64,000 nt of DNA from Blasia pusilla (GCA_050084515.1 CM114273.1:40982001-41046000); one strand, 5' to 3'; shown: positions 35,341-47,846, counted from the first letter of the stretch. Numbers and translations are program-made. The notes: a model not told the origin generated them from the sequence alone.

Positions 35341-35828
35341 GAATCTATCTCCTCACATGAGTTGGTCTCTACCGCTGGTTCACTAACAATGATCCTCTTG
35401 ATAAACCCCATATCAAGAAGGGATTTTTGTCTCTTACCCCTACATGCATTGTTGGCTGAAATATCCTCCATAAGGAACTTTGAGAGTTCACTACTTTGAA
35501 ACTTTGTAAAGGGTTTAGGCTCAAACGGTTTCAGGGTTTCTGGATTCTGAGAACCAATAAAAGGCTCCCAAAACTTCAACAAAGAGCGAGAGAGAGAGAT
35601 ACAAGAGTGCAACGAAAACCCAAGTCCCTCGACCCCTACTCCCTCGGGCCCCAACTCCCTAACTCCCGAGAGAATACAGAAAATAAGCGAGTGGCGATTA
35701 GGAGGAGAATGCAGGTGTGTGTGGTCTCCCCAACTCTCTCCCGAGTCCCAAAACCCGAGTCCTAATAGCAGGGATGAGGCTTGGATGAGCGCCCGAGACT
35801 CGAGTGAGTTACACGCTACTTTGTCCAA
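35313..35828 (-). CDS. Probable N-terminal/first coding part of the hAT-like gene
   Basis: A 171-codon minus-strand frame starts at 35828 and overlaps the beginning of the TTF-like segment of the hAT-like pseudogene in another frame. Its last 60 residues (from about KFQSSELSKF through GKRQKSLLDMGFIKRI) are hydrophilic and look like the disordered leader of such proteins. The first 100 residues are low-complexity. The end of the frame near 35313 coincides with the point where conserved sequence continues in another frame, so this is likely one gene with a slip. Without a match for the leader the start is uncertain. Confidence 0.4.
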   Translation of the reverse strand: MDKVACNSLESRALIQASSLLLGLGFWDSGESWGDHTHLHSPPNRHSLIFCILSGVRELGPEGVGVEGLGFSLHSCISLSRSLLKFWEPFIGSQNPETLKPFEPKPFTKFQSSELSKFLMEDISANNACRGKRQKSLLDMGFIKRIIVSEPAVETNSCEEIDSPSILPLQR

Positions 35829-35852
35829 TTCCCGGAAGTCGATGAGACAGCC

Positions 35853-35882
35853 GATTTCGTCCGATTTCGTCCGATTTCTTCC
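35853..35882. repeat. 10-bp tandem repeat (CCGATTTCGT)3
   Basis: Three consecutive units, the last ending CCGATTTCTT, lie in the upstream region of the hAT-like gene. Confidence 0.85.
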
Positions 35883-36044
35883 ACTTTATTTCACCTACGG
35901 TGCGGTGGCTGGCAAGCTTTACAATCACAAGCAAAGATGGAGCATCGTGAATTAGCGATCGAGCAGCGAGAGCAATCTGATTGAGCGAACATAATAAGAA
36001 CTGAGCAATCAAGCAACAAGGCGCCCTAGACAAGCAGAGAGTAA

Positions 36045-37035
36045 GCAAATATGCGGCCACGACCATTCAGGATTCAAGGAGGAGAGAGCATAAATGAGTT
36101 GCAACTCATAAAATGCCTCGAGCACAATCGACCCCTACTACCCTTGATCTAAATGTAAAAACTAATCTTCTAAAAATTACGTCCGAGCCCTCGATGAGGA
36201 TGCCGAAGAGGTACGGTGAGGCCTTTATTCTCTTTTCGCGCGCCGGGTGAGTTGTGCTTCGGACTGCATCGACCAAGGTCACGAAGCGTGGGGCGTCGGA
36301 CAGAGAGCGCGATGAGGATGAGCCGATGAGGGTGCTTGTCTGTCTTTGCCGCAATGCCGAGAGATTAACGAGAAGGCTGAAGCTCGGCGAGTCGATCCCT
36401 AGGCGCCAAGGTGACGAATTTGCGCATTTGCGTGGCCGCAAGAGAAAGCACATACGCGGGTCACGCGCCACGGGAGAGAGCGTCCAGGAGGAAAGAGCAG
36501 AATTTGCTGCAAAACATTATAAGGTTGCAAATTCGGCAAATGCCTCGAGCACGGTCGACCGGGCTCGACCCCTACTCCCCTGCCTCCCTCTCTCACGACC
36601 AAGGCTCGGACAGTACTAGCATCCGAACTTCCGAAGGTCACCGAACTCTGGCAGCGTCTGAGACAGAGAGCACGATGAGGAATCGAGGATGAGCCGATGA
36701 GGGTGCTTGTCTGTCTTTGCCGCAATGATGAGAGATTAACGAGAAGGCTGAAGCTCCGATGAGTCCGATCCCTAGGCGCCCAAAGCGCGCAGCGCATTTG
36801 ACGCGCATTTGGCGTGATGGCGCCCAGCGGCGACGACGACAGGCATTTGGTGGCCGCACGAGAAAGCACAGACGCAAGTCACGCGGCCACTAGCAGAGAG
36901 CAACCAGGGAGGAGAGAGCAGGCTCAGCAGAATTTGCTTTGTAAAAAGTCAAACACGGTCTCATTTGCAAATGAGACGAACACGGTCCACCGGGGCTCGA
37001 CCCTACCCCGCCTCCTCTCTCCCGACTCGCAAGTC
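36045..37035. repeat. Three tandem 370-420 bp repeats in a GC-rich island
   Basis: Unit 2 (36424-36842) and unit 3 (36843-37035, truncated) begin GCATTTG then GTGGCCGCA and AGAGAAAGCAC; unit 1 (about 36045-36423) begins at a GCGGCCAC word. Each has GGAGGAGAGAGCA or a variant, then CGAGCAC(A/G) or CGAACACGG, GTCGACC-type words and CTCGACCC(C)TAC. Units 1 and 2 both end with GATGAGCCGATGAGGGTGC and CTAGGCGCC. At the matching point, unit 1 contains the palindrome ATGAGTTGCAACTCAT (36094-36109) and unit 3 the palindrome TCTCATTTGCAAATGAGA (36959-36976). The array lies just upstream of the hAT-like gene. Minus-strand frames across it (36106-36471, 36399-36869) are related to each other because the DNA is repeated, not because they are genes. 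Confidence 0.85.
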
Positions 37036-37460
37036 CCGAAGTTCCCCTTTGCCGTCCGATGATTCCTATCATCCGCACCCTAGAAGGGACGGTGGATGAA
37101 TCGCATACTCCCCCTTGTCCACTACCCTCTTGACACTGTCGGGCCCCGCACCTCCTTCCTCCGGCCGGAAAATGCCTGGCGTTTGAATACATCCCGGTTA
37201 CATCGCCGGAAAGTCCAACCGGCTTCATCAATCTGGCCGGCGTTCAAGACTTCTTCAGCGGCTCCTGCCGGCGCTACCTCTTCCCTCTCCGGTTTTGTCC
37301 CCGGGCCTAAGAGCTGGTCGTCGGAAAATCTTCATTTCTGCCGGCAGCCTTTACAAAGGATGCCGGTACTGTCCGAGCCTTGCTCCCCTCCCCTCTCTTC
37401 TCGTGACTCTCGTCTATCTGAATATAGGGTTTCTCTATGCGCTATATACGAGAGGGTAAT
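37036..37460. other. GC-rich stretch with repeated CCGG words, no gene identified
   Basis: A plus-strand frame of 135 codons (37096-37503) and others run through this CpG-rich segment, which repeats GCCGG/CCGGAAA words. No domain was recognised. It ends abruptly at a TATA microsatellite (37484-37501), where AT-rich DNA resumes. Confidence 0.35.
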
Positions 37461-40400
37461 TAATATTCTTTGCATATGTGTATATGTATATATATATATA
37501 TAAATCTAAATATGAATAAAGGGATGGTATAATATCTTTGTATAGTGAATGGTGAGGGATCTAGGTCCCAGCCAAATACATATTGGAGTTTATATGTTTC
37601 CCCATGCTGAAAGGCACTATGGTGGTGGCTGGACTCTTGCATGTGGGAGGAGGTGTTGTGCCATGTGTGTGATTTTGGATGGTGGGACATGTGGCGGAGC
37701 AATCATGTCCTCGAACATCATCAAAATGAGGCTTGAGCGTTATGAAGCCCACACTTCCACATAAAGGGTATATAAATCCACGAAAAGCCTAAGAAAAGTG
37801 CTAAGAGTCATGAACATTGCATATCATGTGTTCATGCATCAATCATCGAAATAACAATGAGAATCATATTGTATAGTTTTCTCTTTGAAGGATGCAATAA
37901 ATGAAAATTTGTGAGTTGGTTTTCAGTTCCTAAACAATATCTAGTATGTCACTCTTTTTCTAAATTCTAGTTCATCATTTGCGGAGATCTAATTTGGTAA
38001 TGTGGAGAATTTTGAAATTACTAGTAGTTATACATACTATGTTAAAATCATAACATCGATATGTGCAAATGTATAAGTGTTATAATTTGATGTGATGCAT
38101 GTTAAGATTTTATTTTTCTCCTATGCAAATGATATAGCATCTCGTGAGAAGATTTTTTCCTTCGATCATATTCAAAACCTAAAATTATCCATTATTATTT
38201 TCAAAAAATCAAAATTCATGACTCCCAATTTCTTTCATTCTATCTAGTTTTTTCCTATAATATCACAAAGGAATAATGCTTCCCACAAATGCCAACTTAA
38301 GGGCATTTTGTGCTTTATAATCTATATCTACATTAATTTATCATAATTGATACATGTGTTTTGAGTCATATAATTATTCATGGCTCAATTGAATATATTT
38401 TTCTTATAAATCTTGTTTGGACTAATATTCAAAATAGTGGATAATTTGGATGGATGTAAGTATATAGGAGGGTATTTTTGGTGTCATCATCGAGTGCTCT
38501 TTGTTACATAATAAAAATTACAAAGATAAGTAATCCTATATAATTTGATGCCTTAACTAATTAAATGATTTTTTATTCTAAGTATCCTTCTACTTTCACG
38601 TTGAATGAAATCTTGAGAATACTTAAAGTGGAAAATAAATATTATTAGTATTATATCACTACTATGGGCTCCAAGTAAGTGATTCATAGTCTAATAGTAC
38701 AAAGGGGAAATATATCGATGGATTAGGTTACCTCAAATTTATTCTCCTTTTATAAAATTCTGGTTTTGATCCATTTGTGATTTTAATCCTTTCGTTAGAA
38801 GTGATAGCAAGATGAGAATTCAAATTAATTTTCTTTGGAGATAGAATAAATGACATTATCTAGTATTCTTATCATGATCTTTCTTTTTTAGAGCTATAAA
38901 TTAAATATTTAATTCTAGATTGACATCTACATAGGAACCTACATATTACTCAATTATTTAAATAATTCTTATTTTAAATTAATATTGGGACCATTATAGA
39001 CCTTAAAAGTTTGAAATTGGATCTAGAAATCCACCAAAGTTATTGCAAAAGCTCATGACTAAGGTGTCTATCACATGACACACGTATTCAATAAATGAAC
39101 ATCTCATACTCATAGGTCATATATTGTTATATGTGTGTATATACGTGCAGATACATTTCCATCCTTAACTCTTTTAAAACACATTGGAAAATGTCAATAT
39201 GGAAATCTATCCATTCCAGTTGGATTTCTATATTGATCCAATTGAAATTATACCTCCTTTAAAGATTTTTCATTTTTTATTGAATTTTTCATATAAATAT
39301 TCATAATGTACTCATGTATCATTATCACTTATCAAACTCCACACTGCATAAAGGGGAAGAACCTCTATTCCCTCCAAGTCTATGACCAAACGAAAATAAG
39401 TCACAAAAGATCATACATGAATGGGAACACTCCACCTTTACATGCAATCTAAGCTATGTAATCAATTAGATATAGCCAAAAATTGAGTTAGTTTATCAAA
39501 TGGCTATGCTTTAGGAATCAAGGAGAATAAATAAATAGATTAGCAGATGAAAGCTTCACGGTTTATAACATTTACTAAAATGATAAATTTAAATTTAGTA
39601 AACCTAAAAATTGATTGTTACATGCTCAAGCTCAAGATCAATAACTTCTCTAGATTAGTAGAATGATATTTAAACTTTAGAGTGACAAGTGAGATGGGTT
39701 TGTTGGAAAAGGAGGTGCGTAAAAAGATTAGGATGTTTGAAAAAGGACGAGTAAAGAGGTTGGAGATTTTGAAAACACAAATCAGATTTCACTGAATTAG
39801 TTTGATTATTATCACTTAATGGAGGTGGATAAGAGAAAGGAAGAAATTTTGATTTCCATATTTCTAGTGTTTCATCCTATCTCATCTGCACTTTTTTGTA
39901 ATCTTACTTCCCTCTCTTAGCGTTCCGCTCTCTCTTCCCTTCTTTTTCTAACTATTATTTGTCCATAGATAGTTAAAGTTGGTAAGAGATAATGTGTTTT
40001 ACCACTAGATAACTTTAATAAAATCAATGCATCTTTAAGTTAGTGATCTAGTTTAGCAAAATGATCTTTCTTGTTCTTAGTGAATGTTCCAAGGTTGCTA
40101 TTGGAACATTCGCAACAAATATTTTTGTAATTTATCCTCATTTCATCTCTTGTTAAATGTAATTCTCGTGTCTCTACAATAGTTTTGAATTATTCTAATT
40201 TTTCTTAGGTGGGATTTTTATATGTTTTTAGTCATAACCAGAGCCAAAGAACTCTAAAAAATTGTGAAGGAGCATTGGAAAGAAGTACATATAGATGATG
40301 GAACATCAAGCATATGGCATGGAAGTATTGTTTATCTACATTGAAAACGCATCAAAGCACTTAGATGGTACAACATCAAAGCACCATGTTAGAGAACGGG

Positions 40401-40830
40401 AAAAACAAAAAATCAAGTATGAGAATGTTGAGATGCATCATGAAAAACTTTGTATGAAGGTCCATTTTAATGTACAACATGATCTTTGAAATATGGCAAC
40501 TTTGGGTAATGGACATAGAAGGAATATAAAGTCATTGAGAGAAGTGGAGGAGATTATACCATTCAATTCAAAATATCAAGAAATGTGAAATAGCGTTTGT
40601 TTTGCATCCAATATTGGCGGGGTGGTAGATGGATACCAAATAATAGTTGCAAAGAATGCAGAGGAGTAGGTGGGCAACTCGATTGAATAGCAATATTGCA
40701 AGGAAGCAAGGCAATTTGAGGATTCTTTCATCCTCCAAGGAATAGAAGTTGCAAATGAGATGTGGAAAAAATACTTCTATTTAATATTGTATGATAAGAT
40801 TATGTCAAGGAATTAATGTTGGAAATAACA
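37461..40830. other. AT-rich DNA without a recognised gene
   Basis: A 71-codon plus-strand frame (37549-37764) with several Cys/Gly residues and a 64-codon frame (40295-40489) were inspected and not recognised. The second lies directly upstream of the hAT transposase fragment and could be its decayed N-terminal part, but no BED zinc-finger pattern is visible. Confidence 0.4.
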
Positions 40831-41270
40831 AAGATGAAGAATAAGTTAGGTCCAATGTAGAATTCATTGCATAGGACTCTACTATCTAAATACAAGGGTA
40901 ATGGGGAGGAGAAGATTCAGAAAACATTGGAAAATTTACTTTTAGGCGCTATGATGACCAGGAAAGATAGTTGGACCAATCTGAGGAGCAAGTCTTTACT
41001 AAATGTCATGATATAATGTCTAAAAGGTGAGATAATGATTGAGTTAGTAGAAACAAGGGGAATTCCATATGGTTGAATGGTTGGTTGTTCGTATAGAGAG
41101 GATTATCATGCATAATGGTCATAGGAATGTGTTGAAATTTGTCACAAAGAATGCAAACTATGAGATAGCAATAGGGAAATTTATTGAAATGAAGTTTCCT
41201 CATATACTTGTGTATCACATTCTCTCAATATTTTTTGTGAAGAATAAGATAAGTGCCCGTAGTTTGAAAT
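40830..41270 (+). pseudogene. hAT transposase fragment (DUF659-type core)
   Basis: Plus-strand reading gives AMMTRKDSWTNLRSKSL then LNVMI-stop-CLKGEIMIELVE (about 40950-41055), matching the DUF659 block of plant hAT transposases (family DGWTDXXXRSLXNFLVXCPKG). It continues at 41069-41210 with IMHNGHRNVLKFVTKNANY and AIGKFIEMKFPHI (family VGXXNVVQVVTDNAXNYVXAGKXL). The aspartate of VVTDNA is replaced by Lys, and stops and slips are present. No C-terminal dimerisation domain follows: the right-hand side soon meets hAT miniature copy C at 41393. This is a different hAT lineage from the 33-35 kb gene. Confidence 0.72.
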
Positions 41271-41392
41271 AAGGTTTTCGTAACCTTGCAAGATAGTGGT
41301 ATTCATGAAAACAAGAAGTTAAGAACTTGGGTGATGGAAAAATTTATGGAAACCAATCCATAGAAAAGAAGATTTTTGCTTCCAACTAATAC

Positions 41393-41626
41393 CAAGGGTA
41401 CATATGGACCAATTCTGTGTCTACGGACATATCTATGTTCGTGGACTTATGCTTGTCTAATGGAAGGACTTATCCATGTGGCTCCCACCTTCCACTTCTT
41501 TCCTATTCCTCCCACTTGCCTTAGTGTCCCGCACTTTCTAATTTCTTCCTCCCCCTACCTCTACTCTTGCCCTCCCCCCTTATTGCCCCAACCATCCTAT
41601 CGTGCCTTCCATCGTGAGCAAACATA
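41393..41626 (-). mobile_element. hAT-type miniature transposon, copy C (234 bp, internally deleted)
   Basis: Inverted relative to copies A and B. The ends are CAAGGGTACA on the left and GCAAACATA on the right, and both are bounded by the perfect 8-bp duplication ACTAATAC (41385-41392 and 41627-41634). Compared with copy A it lacks about 80-100 bp next to one end. It keeps the CTTATGGAAGGACTT-like subterminal words and the pyrimidine-rich interior. It sits beside a hAT transposase fragment. Confidence 0.88.
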
Positions 41627-41634
41627 ACTAATAC

Positions 41635-42708
41635 AAACTTTGCCATATAATTTATACTTTTCGAACATGTCTTAGAATTGAGGGGGAGTTCCATGATATG
41701 ATGGCAAAAATGAGTTTAGGAAGTATTTCCTTGTTTCAATGGGAGGGATGCAAAGCAAAGGGAGAAGATACAAGACATTGAGTCTATTGTGGGCAATTAT
41801 GATTTCTTGATGGAAGATAAGGAATTATTGGTTGGTTGTGGATCTTTCAACTATTATTCTTCTCATAGAGTGTGATCAAAATAGACCAATGAGAAGGTAT
41901 AAATTTTCAAGATCTTATTGTGAAAACAAAATGCACGAGAGATTTCGATCAATATTTAAAACTCTATGCAAATGGGGTGCATGGTTTCAATATTTCTAAG
42001 GACTTATGTAGCAACTTCTTTGCAAGAGATGGACAATTTTCCCATCCATAAATTTTTTTATGGATAAGTTTGGTAAGGTAGTTGTTGATTAACTTAGTTG
42101 TCTGATTCATTGATCATGAACTATCTAGCTTCTCCAACGTTACACTCCTTGGCTAAGGCCATATTAGGAAAAGGGGTCACTTCCTCTTTACTAGAGAGAA
42201 ACTAGAGTAGTTATAGTTTTATCCATCAAAACCTTATGAACAAATTAACCAATGATCGTACAAGGAATTTGAGGTTAGGAGAGAAGGGTATTTGGAGGAG
42301 TGTTGTGTCATCCTACAATAAACCCCTTGGGAAGAGACCAAGATGATTATGTAATAGAAACTTGGATCCGACAGCGCAAGGAAGAGAAATAAGAGAGGAT
42401 TGTAAAATAGGTGAATAAATCTACAACATCCAATACCTATGATCCTTGATTATTGCACCACAAGGCATTCATAATTATTCCACTAAGCTTCATGAATCAC
42501 AAAGGGGATCTTCTCCATAAAATTTGTGTGTTGAAATAATAGAGGTAGATGGTGATGAAGTTCTCATACATAGTGTTCCAAACTCAAAATCTATTGATGT
42601 TGCCATGAATGGTTCAAAAATTTCCTCTTATGATGAATCCAAAAATATTGGAAATCTTCTTTGATCTATCCCACTTAGAACTCTTGCAGAACTCAATTAT
42701 TTCCGACA
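41635..42708. other. AT-rich DNA, possible hAT transposase tail
   Basis: No intact gene. At about 42236-42280 the plus strand reads LMNKLTNDRTRNLRL, faintly similar to the hAT C-terminal phrase (LXXQRLNDLVYVXYNLRL). This is too weak to call. Confidence 0.25.
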
Positions 42709-42716
42709 TCTAAACC

Positions 42717-43019
42717 CATGGTTGCACAAAAATTGACAAGTCCTTCCTTAGGACGAACATGGACGAACAAGTTTGGACATGGGTTCCAAGAGGTGAGACC
42801 CACACTTTTAGGTCATGATGGAAGGCAAGGCAAGTAGGAGAGGTGTGAGGGAGCAGAGAGAGGAGGTGGAGGGAGGAAAAAATTGGGGAGTTTGGAACAC
42901 GAAGGCAAGTCAGGGGAATGAGAAAGAAGGAATATGTGGGGCTCATACGGACAAGTCCTTCCATAAGACGAACATAAGTCCACGGACACGGACACGGACT
43001 TTGTCCATATACAACATTC
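42717..43019 (+). mobile_element. hAT-type miniature transposon, copy B (303 bp)
   Basis: Begins CATGGTTGCA and ends TACAACATTC, flanked by a perfect 8-bp duplication TCTAAACC (42709-42716 and 43020-43027). It is co-linear with copy A over its whole length: both ends, the ACAAGTCCTTCC repeats, the GGGTTCCAAGAGGTG(A/G)GACC block and the purine-rich centre. The right terminal repeat is more decayed than in copy A. Confidence 0.92.
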
Positions 43020-43027
43020 TCTAAACC

Positions 43028-45175
43028 CTTAATACCCAATCCTTGGAGGAACCGCAAGAGAGCATTGAGTTTGAACTTCATCTTGGAAAGTTGGAAACCA
43101 TGAGGATTGAACCAAGGGCATGAGATGGATTGAGGGGTTGCAATTGGGATTTTTTCACCAAAACAAGCTTAGACAGTCTTATTTGGATGCTTAACTTGGA
43201 CCTTAACTAAAGGCTCATATATTTAGTTTTAATTAGATACTCGCAAGGTTGTATGAAAACAGACTTATTATCCCAAGTCAAGATATGTCCACAGACATGC
43301 CAAATCAATCCCCATGCCACAATTTTCTTGATATCCGGATTTCTCGTGTAGGCTCAAGATGTCGGAACAAGTGCAAGTTTGGATTAAGGGTGCAATTAGG
43401 GATTGTATGGATGTGCGGGCCATACAGTATTGACATAGGCCAGAAAATGGATGGAAAGAATCAGATGTGGGCCTCGGGGCTCGCGTGCGGATTGATTGAG
43501 CCTAAGTCGAATAAAATTGCGCCGTTTCAGATCCTTAGACTATCAAGGAAGTATTTCCCAAGTCTAAAATGACTTACGTGTGTATGTCCATATCTAACCT
43601 TATCTAGATTTGCTCAAGTTATGGGATAGTCAGAGATCTAGACTCGTAAGACACAAGGCTTGTTGATCCGAATCGTGACTAATGTGAGTGTGTTTGGGTA
43701 AAGATCAATAATGAGATCATAATGTATTGAAAGTTAACTTCTACGACATATAATAGAAAAATTCAAGAGAGTAGATGCAAAAAAAATTAAAAATCCACTT
43801 ATTTGTCATATTTCCCAAAGGATATTATATATATTTAATTCATTCTAAATTTCAATCTAGCTACTTGAAATCACTACGAAAACTAGAGTAGCTTGCATAA
43901 TTTTATAGTATGTTTCTCATTCTTTTTTTATTGCAATAGCATATAAATATTTATGTGAACCATAGGTCACACATCAAAATGTTGAATTAAAAACCAATGT
44001 GATATATTACCATGCCCTTAGAAAAAATTATTTCCTCAACCAATCCATCAAGCGAAGAACGGTCATACAATCATTGTTAGATATACCCTAGTAATACATA
44101 TGAATGTTCCATTGATATGGAGAAAGAAGAGAAGGGAGGATTCAAGAATAGATGAATTCCAGATTTGTTTTTCGGAGGTTTGTGTATGGACTGAAATTTT
44201 TACATTCCAATTTCTATGTTCTACTCATTCTATACATGGATGCATAAATTTCTATGAAGTTATTTATAGCATACATAATATGTGTAGGGAATAATAGGGA
44301 GAGATGGGAATTCCAATAGAATGGCATGATATAAGGTAATATTTTAAGAGATTTTCATATGCTAGAAGAAAGATATGTCATAAGGGTATGCTAGTTGACA
44401 ATAGATTGAGCAAGAAGAATATGCTAAACATCTTTCATGTCTTAACATGGAGTGGTAAAACTAAGGTTAAGAAAAATAAATTCTTGTAGTTTCTAATAAA
44501 AATAATGATGGATCTATTTTGGCTTTAACGGTCTTAAGGGATAAGTATTAGAAATAAATATTCTTCACCCCAATCTTGATGTTCATGACAAAAAATATCT
44601 TGTTTCCTCTAAGGATGAAACTATTATGAATCATGATGACAATATATATTCTTAAAGAAATTTATTTTTTCAATATTATAAAATATGAGATAAAATAGAA
44701 ATAAACTTTCCAAATTTATTTAATACTCCCACTTAACATAAGTTCCATCATCAAGATTTAAACTCATCATATGGTTCTTATGTACAACTTACTTTATTCT
44801 TCCCATTCTCTTGTCTTAAAAAATTGAGATACTCCTTAGATTCAATTATCATCCTATTATATATATTTTTAATAATTATATATTTTACCCTACCTAGGGC
44901 ATGGAGGATATGTGATTTAGAGAGAAAATATTTACACCTTTAATATATATGGCTTGAAAATTCTCCCAAGAAAAGAATTTGGAAAAAATAAGCCAAACTT
45001 TCATTGGGAAAAAAATCCTTCAATAGAAACCTCAAGGAAAAATTGGTAAAAAAACTAATACAAAGGTTTATATATGTAAAGATAATATCATATCATTATG
45101 GGATACACGGAAGGGATATCCACCTAGTAGAAATCCACTCAAGTCAAATTCTCTAAATCCCATTTAAATAGTATA

Positions 45176-45219
<44 letters not shown>

Positions 45220-47349
45220 CTTGGTCTTGAATGAGCTTACATGTTAAAAACTTGGGGCAATTCAAGACCTTTTCTACTAGAAAATTAAGACCTCTCGAGA
45301 AAACATGTTATAGGGGAATAAATAGTTCCATTACCGAAGAAAAATCTTGATAGCTTTGAATTCTTGGTAGCTCCATTACAAAGTCTCTTTATGGAAAGAT
45401 TGTTGGATCTCTAGACAATTTCTATATTTACAAGATACGGGATTCTCAACTATTTTTTTTCTTCATTCTAGAATTATTAATACATGATAAGAAATATTTT
45501 TTAGTCTATTATTTTTATTATTGGTAATAATAATATTATATATTAAACTTCGTACGTTTGGTATATATTCAAGGCTTCACGAGACAAAATAATATTCAAA
45601 ATTTTAAAATTCCCAACCGAGAAAGGTAAGGGGGATATGGGAGGAGCAGAGGGTTCTAAAGATACCCTCGCAAGGAGGGATATAGCCTCTTTGATAGTCT
45701 TTGTCCCTCTCAATTATAGAGGGACACAACATCTTCGTCCTTGTTGAGAGGAACAACAACAAGAGGGATTGAGTGATAACTTATAAGCCTCTCCAAAGGG
45801 TCAAAAAGGGCCATTTCTTTCCTCCCCTTCTTTAATCCACTACATCGTACATACATAGAAGTAGAAGTTGGTTTGAAGCAAAGGATTATTTGATACTCAT
45901 AGGAAAATAACATTACAGTTAATATTTTTTTTAAATCAATTATTTTATTTTAAGAACATAGCTTTTCTACTCGAGATTAAGTTAAACCTATATATATTGA
46001 TAAGAATTGCAAAATAATATTCAAAAATTATTTGAATGTTTTTTATGAAGAGATTAATTACTTAATGGATAGATATGATATCGACTAGTTAAATCTATTT
46101 CTAAGATTGAAAATTTGAAAGCATGCCCATGATATAAATGAATTCTAGTCACGATGTTTTTCTTATGATTTGCCTATGGGAAAAATCTTATTTTAAAAAC
46201 ATATTCTTGAAATATTTGATTAAATAAAGTTATTTCAAAATATCCAAAGAGTGTGTAGTTTTGAAAAAATAAAAAATTTACAAATTATGATCGGAATGGA
46301 TATTCCAAATCATATCTTCATTTATCTTATGGAGCAAATTACACTTAACAAATGACTATTTGTTACCTTCAGATTTGGCACAAAGTTGAAATTTGAACTC
46401 CCCTACTTGAAAGAACCCATGAAGTTTAACCTATCAAAAATTCACTTAGGAATAGTATGGTAGAGTAGTTAAAAACTAGACGCATCACAAAACTTGATGG
46501 TCTTGAAAACATGTAAGAGTTGCAGCACCTTCTAGTACTACTAGGGTGGACCAAACATGTCTCCTCAACATACCGATAGAAAAAAAGAAATGATCACTAT
46601 AATACTCTCTCCTGAAAAGATAAAAGTGAAATCTCATAGATTGGTGCAACCTCTGAAAAATTGTAAGTTATATATAAAGTGGTATGGATAGTTGGGAGTC
46701 CATGACACCCTTTGGCTTTTCCCTTGGAGAAATTATAGGAGCCCATGATATAATCAATATAATGTAGCTAGGGTTCATAGTCAACTCAACATGCAACATA
46801 CAAATGCTCCATGCTAAAGTCGTCGTCCCATAGTCATCCTTATCGAAAAGAGCGAGGAATGGATAAACCTTAAAGTAAAAGAAACTTATAGGAGAAAACC
46901 TTGAAAAACGGCAAAAACATAACTACAATCACATAACCTCAAATATATGGAATATGTGTCATGTGCACGTACACGGAACCCTCTATGTTGAGGCTTGCGA
47001 GTACCGTCTTTGCACCAAAACCGTTGCGCTTGGAGCTCGTGCAAAATAGATAAATAAATGATTAAATAAATACGATGCTTATTTACGGTCTGACCAATGG
47101 CTAATTCGGAAGTGGAAACATGACAGTGGCAGAATTGCACCAACGGGTAAACGGGTAGAAGTTGGTGACTTAGATAAACCTCGTTTAGTGGATAGTAGTA
47201 AATATCTCCCATTTTCGAGATGCAACGTCTCCAAAATTTGGGTACGTATCTCTTTCTATGTACCATTAATTCAGGATTTCTCGTTTAGTCGGATACGAAT
47301 AGTCCTACGCATTTGAGAGTAGAGTAGAGTTATTTTGTTTTGGAATACA
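43028..47349. other. AT-rich DNA without a recognised gene
   Basis: Frames up to 126 codons (46886-47266, minus) and 107 codons (43249-43572, plus) show no recognised domain. The 43380-43510 stretch is locally GC-richer. ATGTCCACAGACATG at 43267-43281 resembles the subterminal word of the hAT miniature family and may be a fragment. Nothing else was seen except the GA microsatellite. Confidence 0.4.
45181..45215. repeat. (GA)n microsatellite, 35 bp
   Basis: Uninterrupted GA dinucleotides in AT-rich intergenic DNA. Confidence 0.95.
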
Positions 47350-47553
47350 TCTATTTTATTATTAAAAGAAGACGGTGTTTAGTGAACCTTTCTTCCTGCC
47401 GTGATAACAATATGTATTTTAGTCTCTTTCCCTTATGACAGTGTTTTGAAAAATTAAGTTAACAAATCTTGAATTCTAATAGAATGAGTTTTAATTCATA
47501 TTTTTTCTAGCTTCCCATGTTTTTCACCGATGCGGAGCATGGGCATTGTCTAG
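47350..47553 (+). mobile_element. Mini-Helitron copy 4 (204 bp, non-autonomous)
   Basis: Starts TCTATTTTATTATTAAAAG after host A and ends CTAG before host T. The 3' hairpin is CCCATG (47514-47519) with CATGGG (47538-47543), enclosing a smaller CCG-ATG-CGG hairpin, 6 nt before CTAG. No coding sequence. Confidence 0.85.
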
Positions 47554-47846
47554 TACATAAACTCGTCTTCCCGAAGGTTTGGGAGAAATATTCCAAACGT
47601 TTCTATTTCTACCCGACTAACTCTGTCGAGGCTAATTGAGAGAGTTACCTACACAAGATCTATCCAAACCCAAGGATCCTCGCTTGTGTCTGAACTAAGG
47701 TTTCACATGGGGGCTTATGAGGAAGTTAGGGTAGGATCCCATGGAGGGCCTTGTGGGTCATGACAATTGCATTTTTCAAACCGATGACACAAGAAATTAT
47801 TTTAACGCTCAAAAAATGATCCGGTGTGATTCAATTTTCCCATGAA

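Noticed and set aside
36106-36877. Two related minus-strand proteins as a gene family
   Set aside because: They resemble each other only because they lie in consecutive units of the tandem DNA repeat at 36045-37035.
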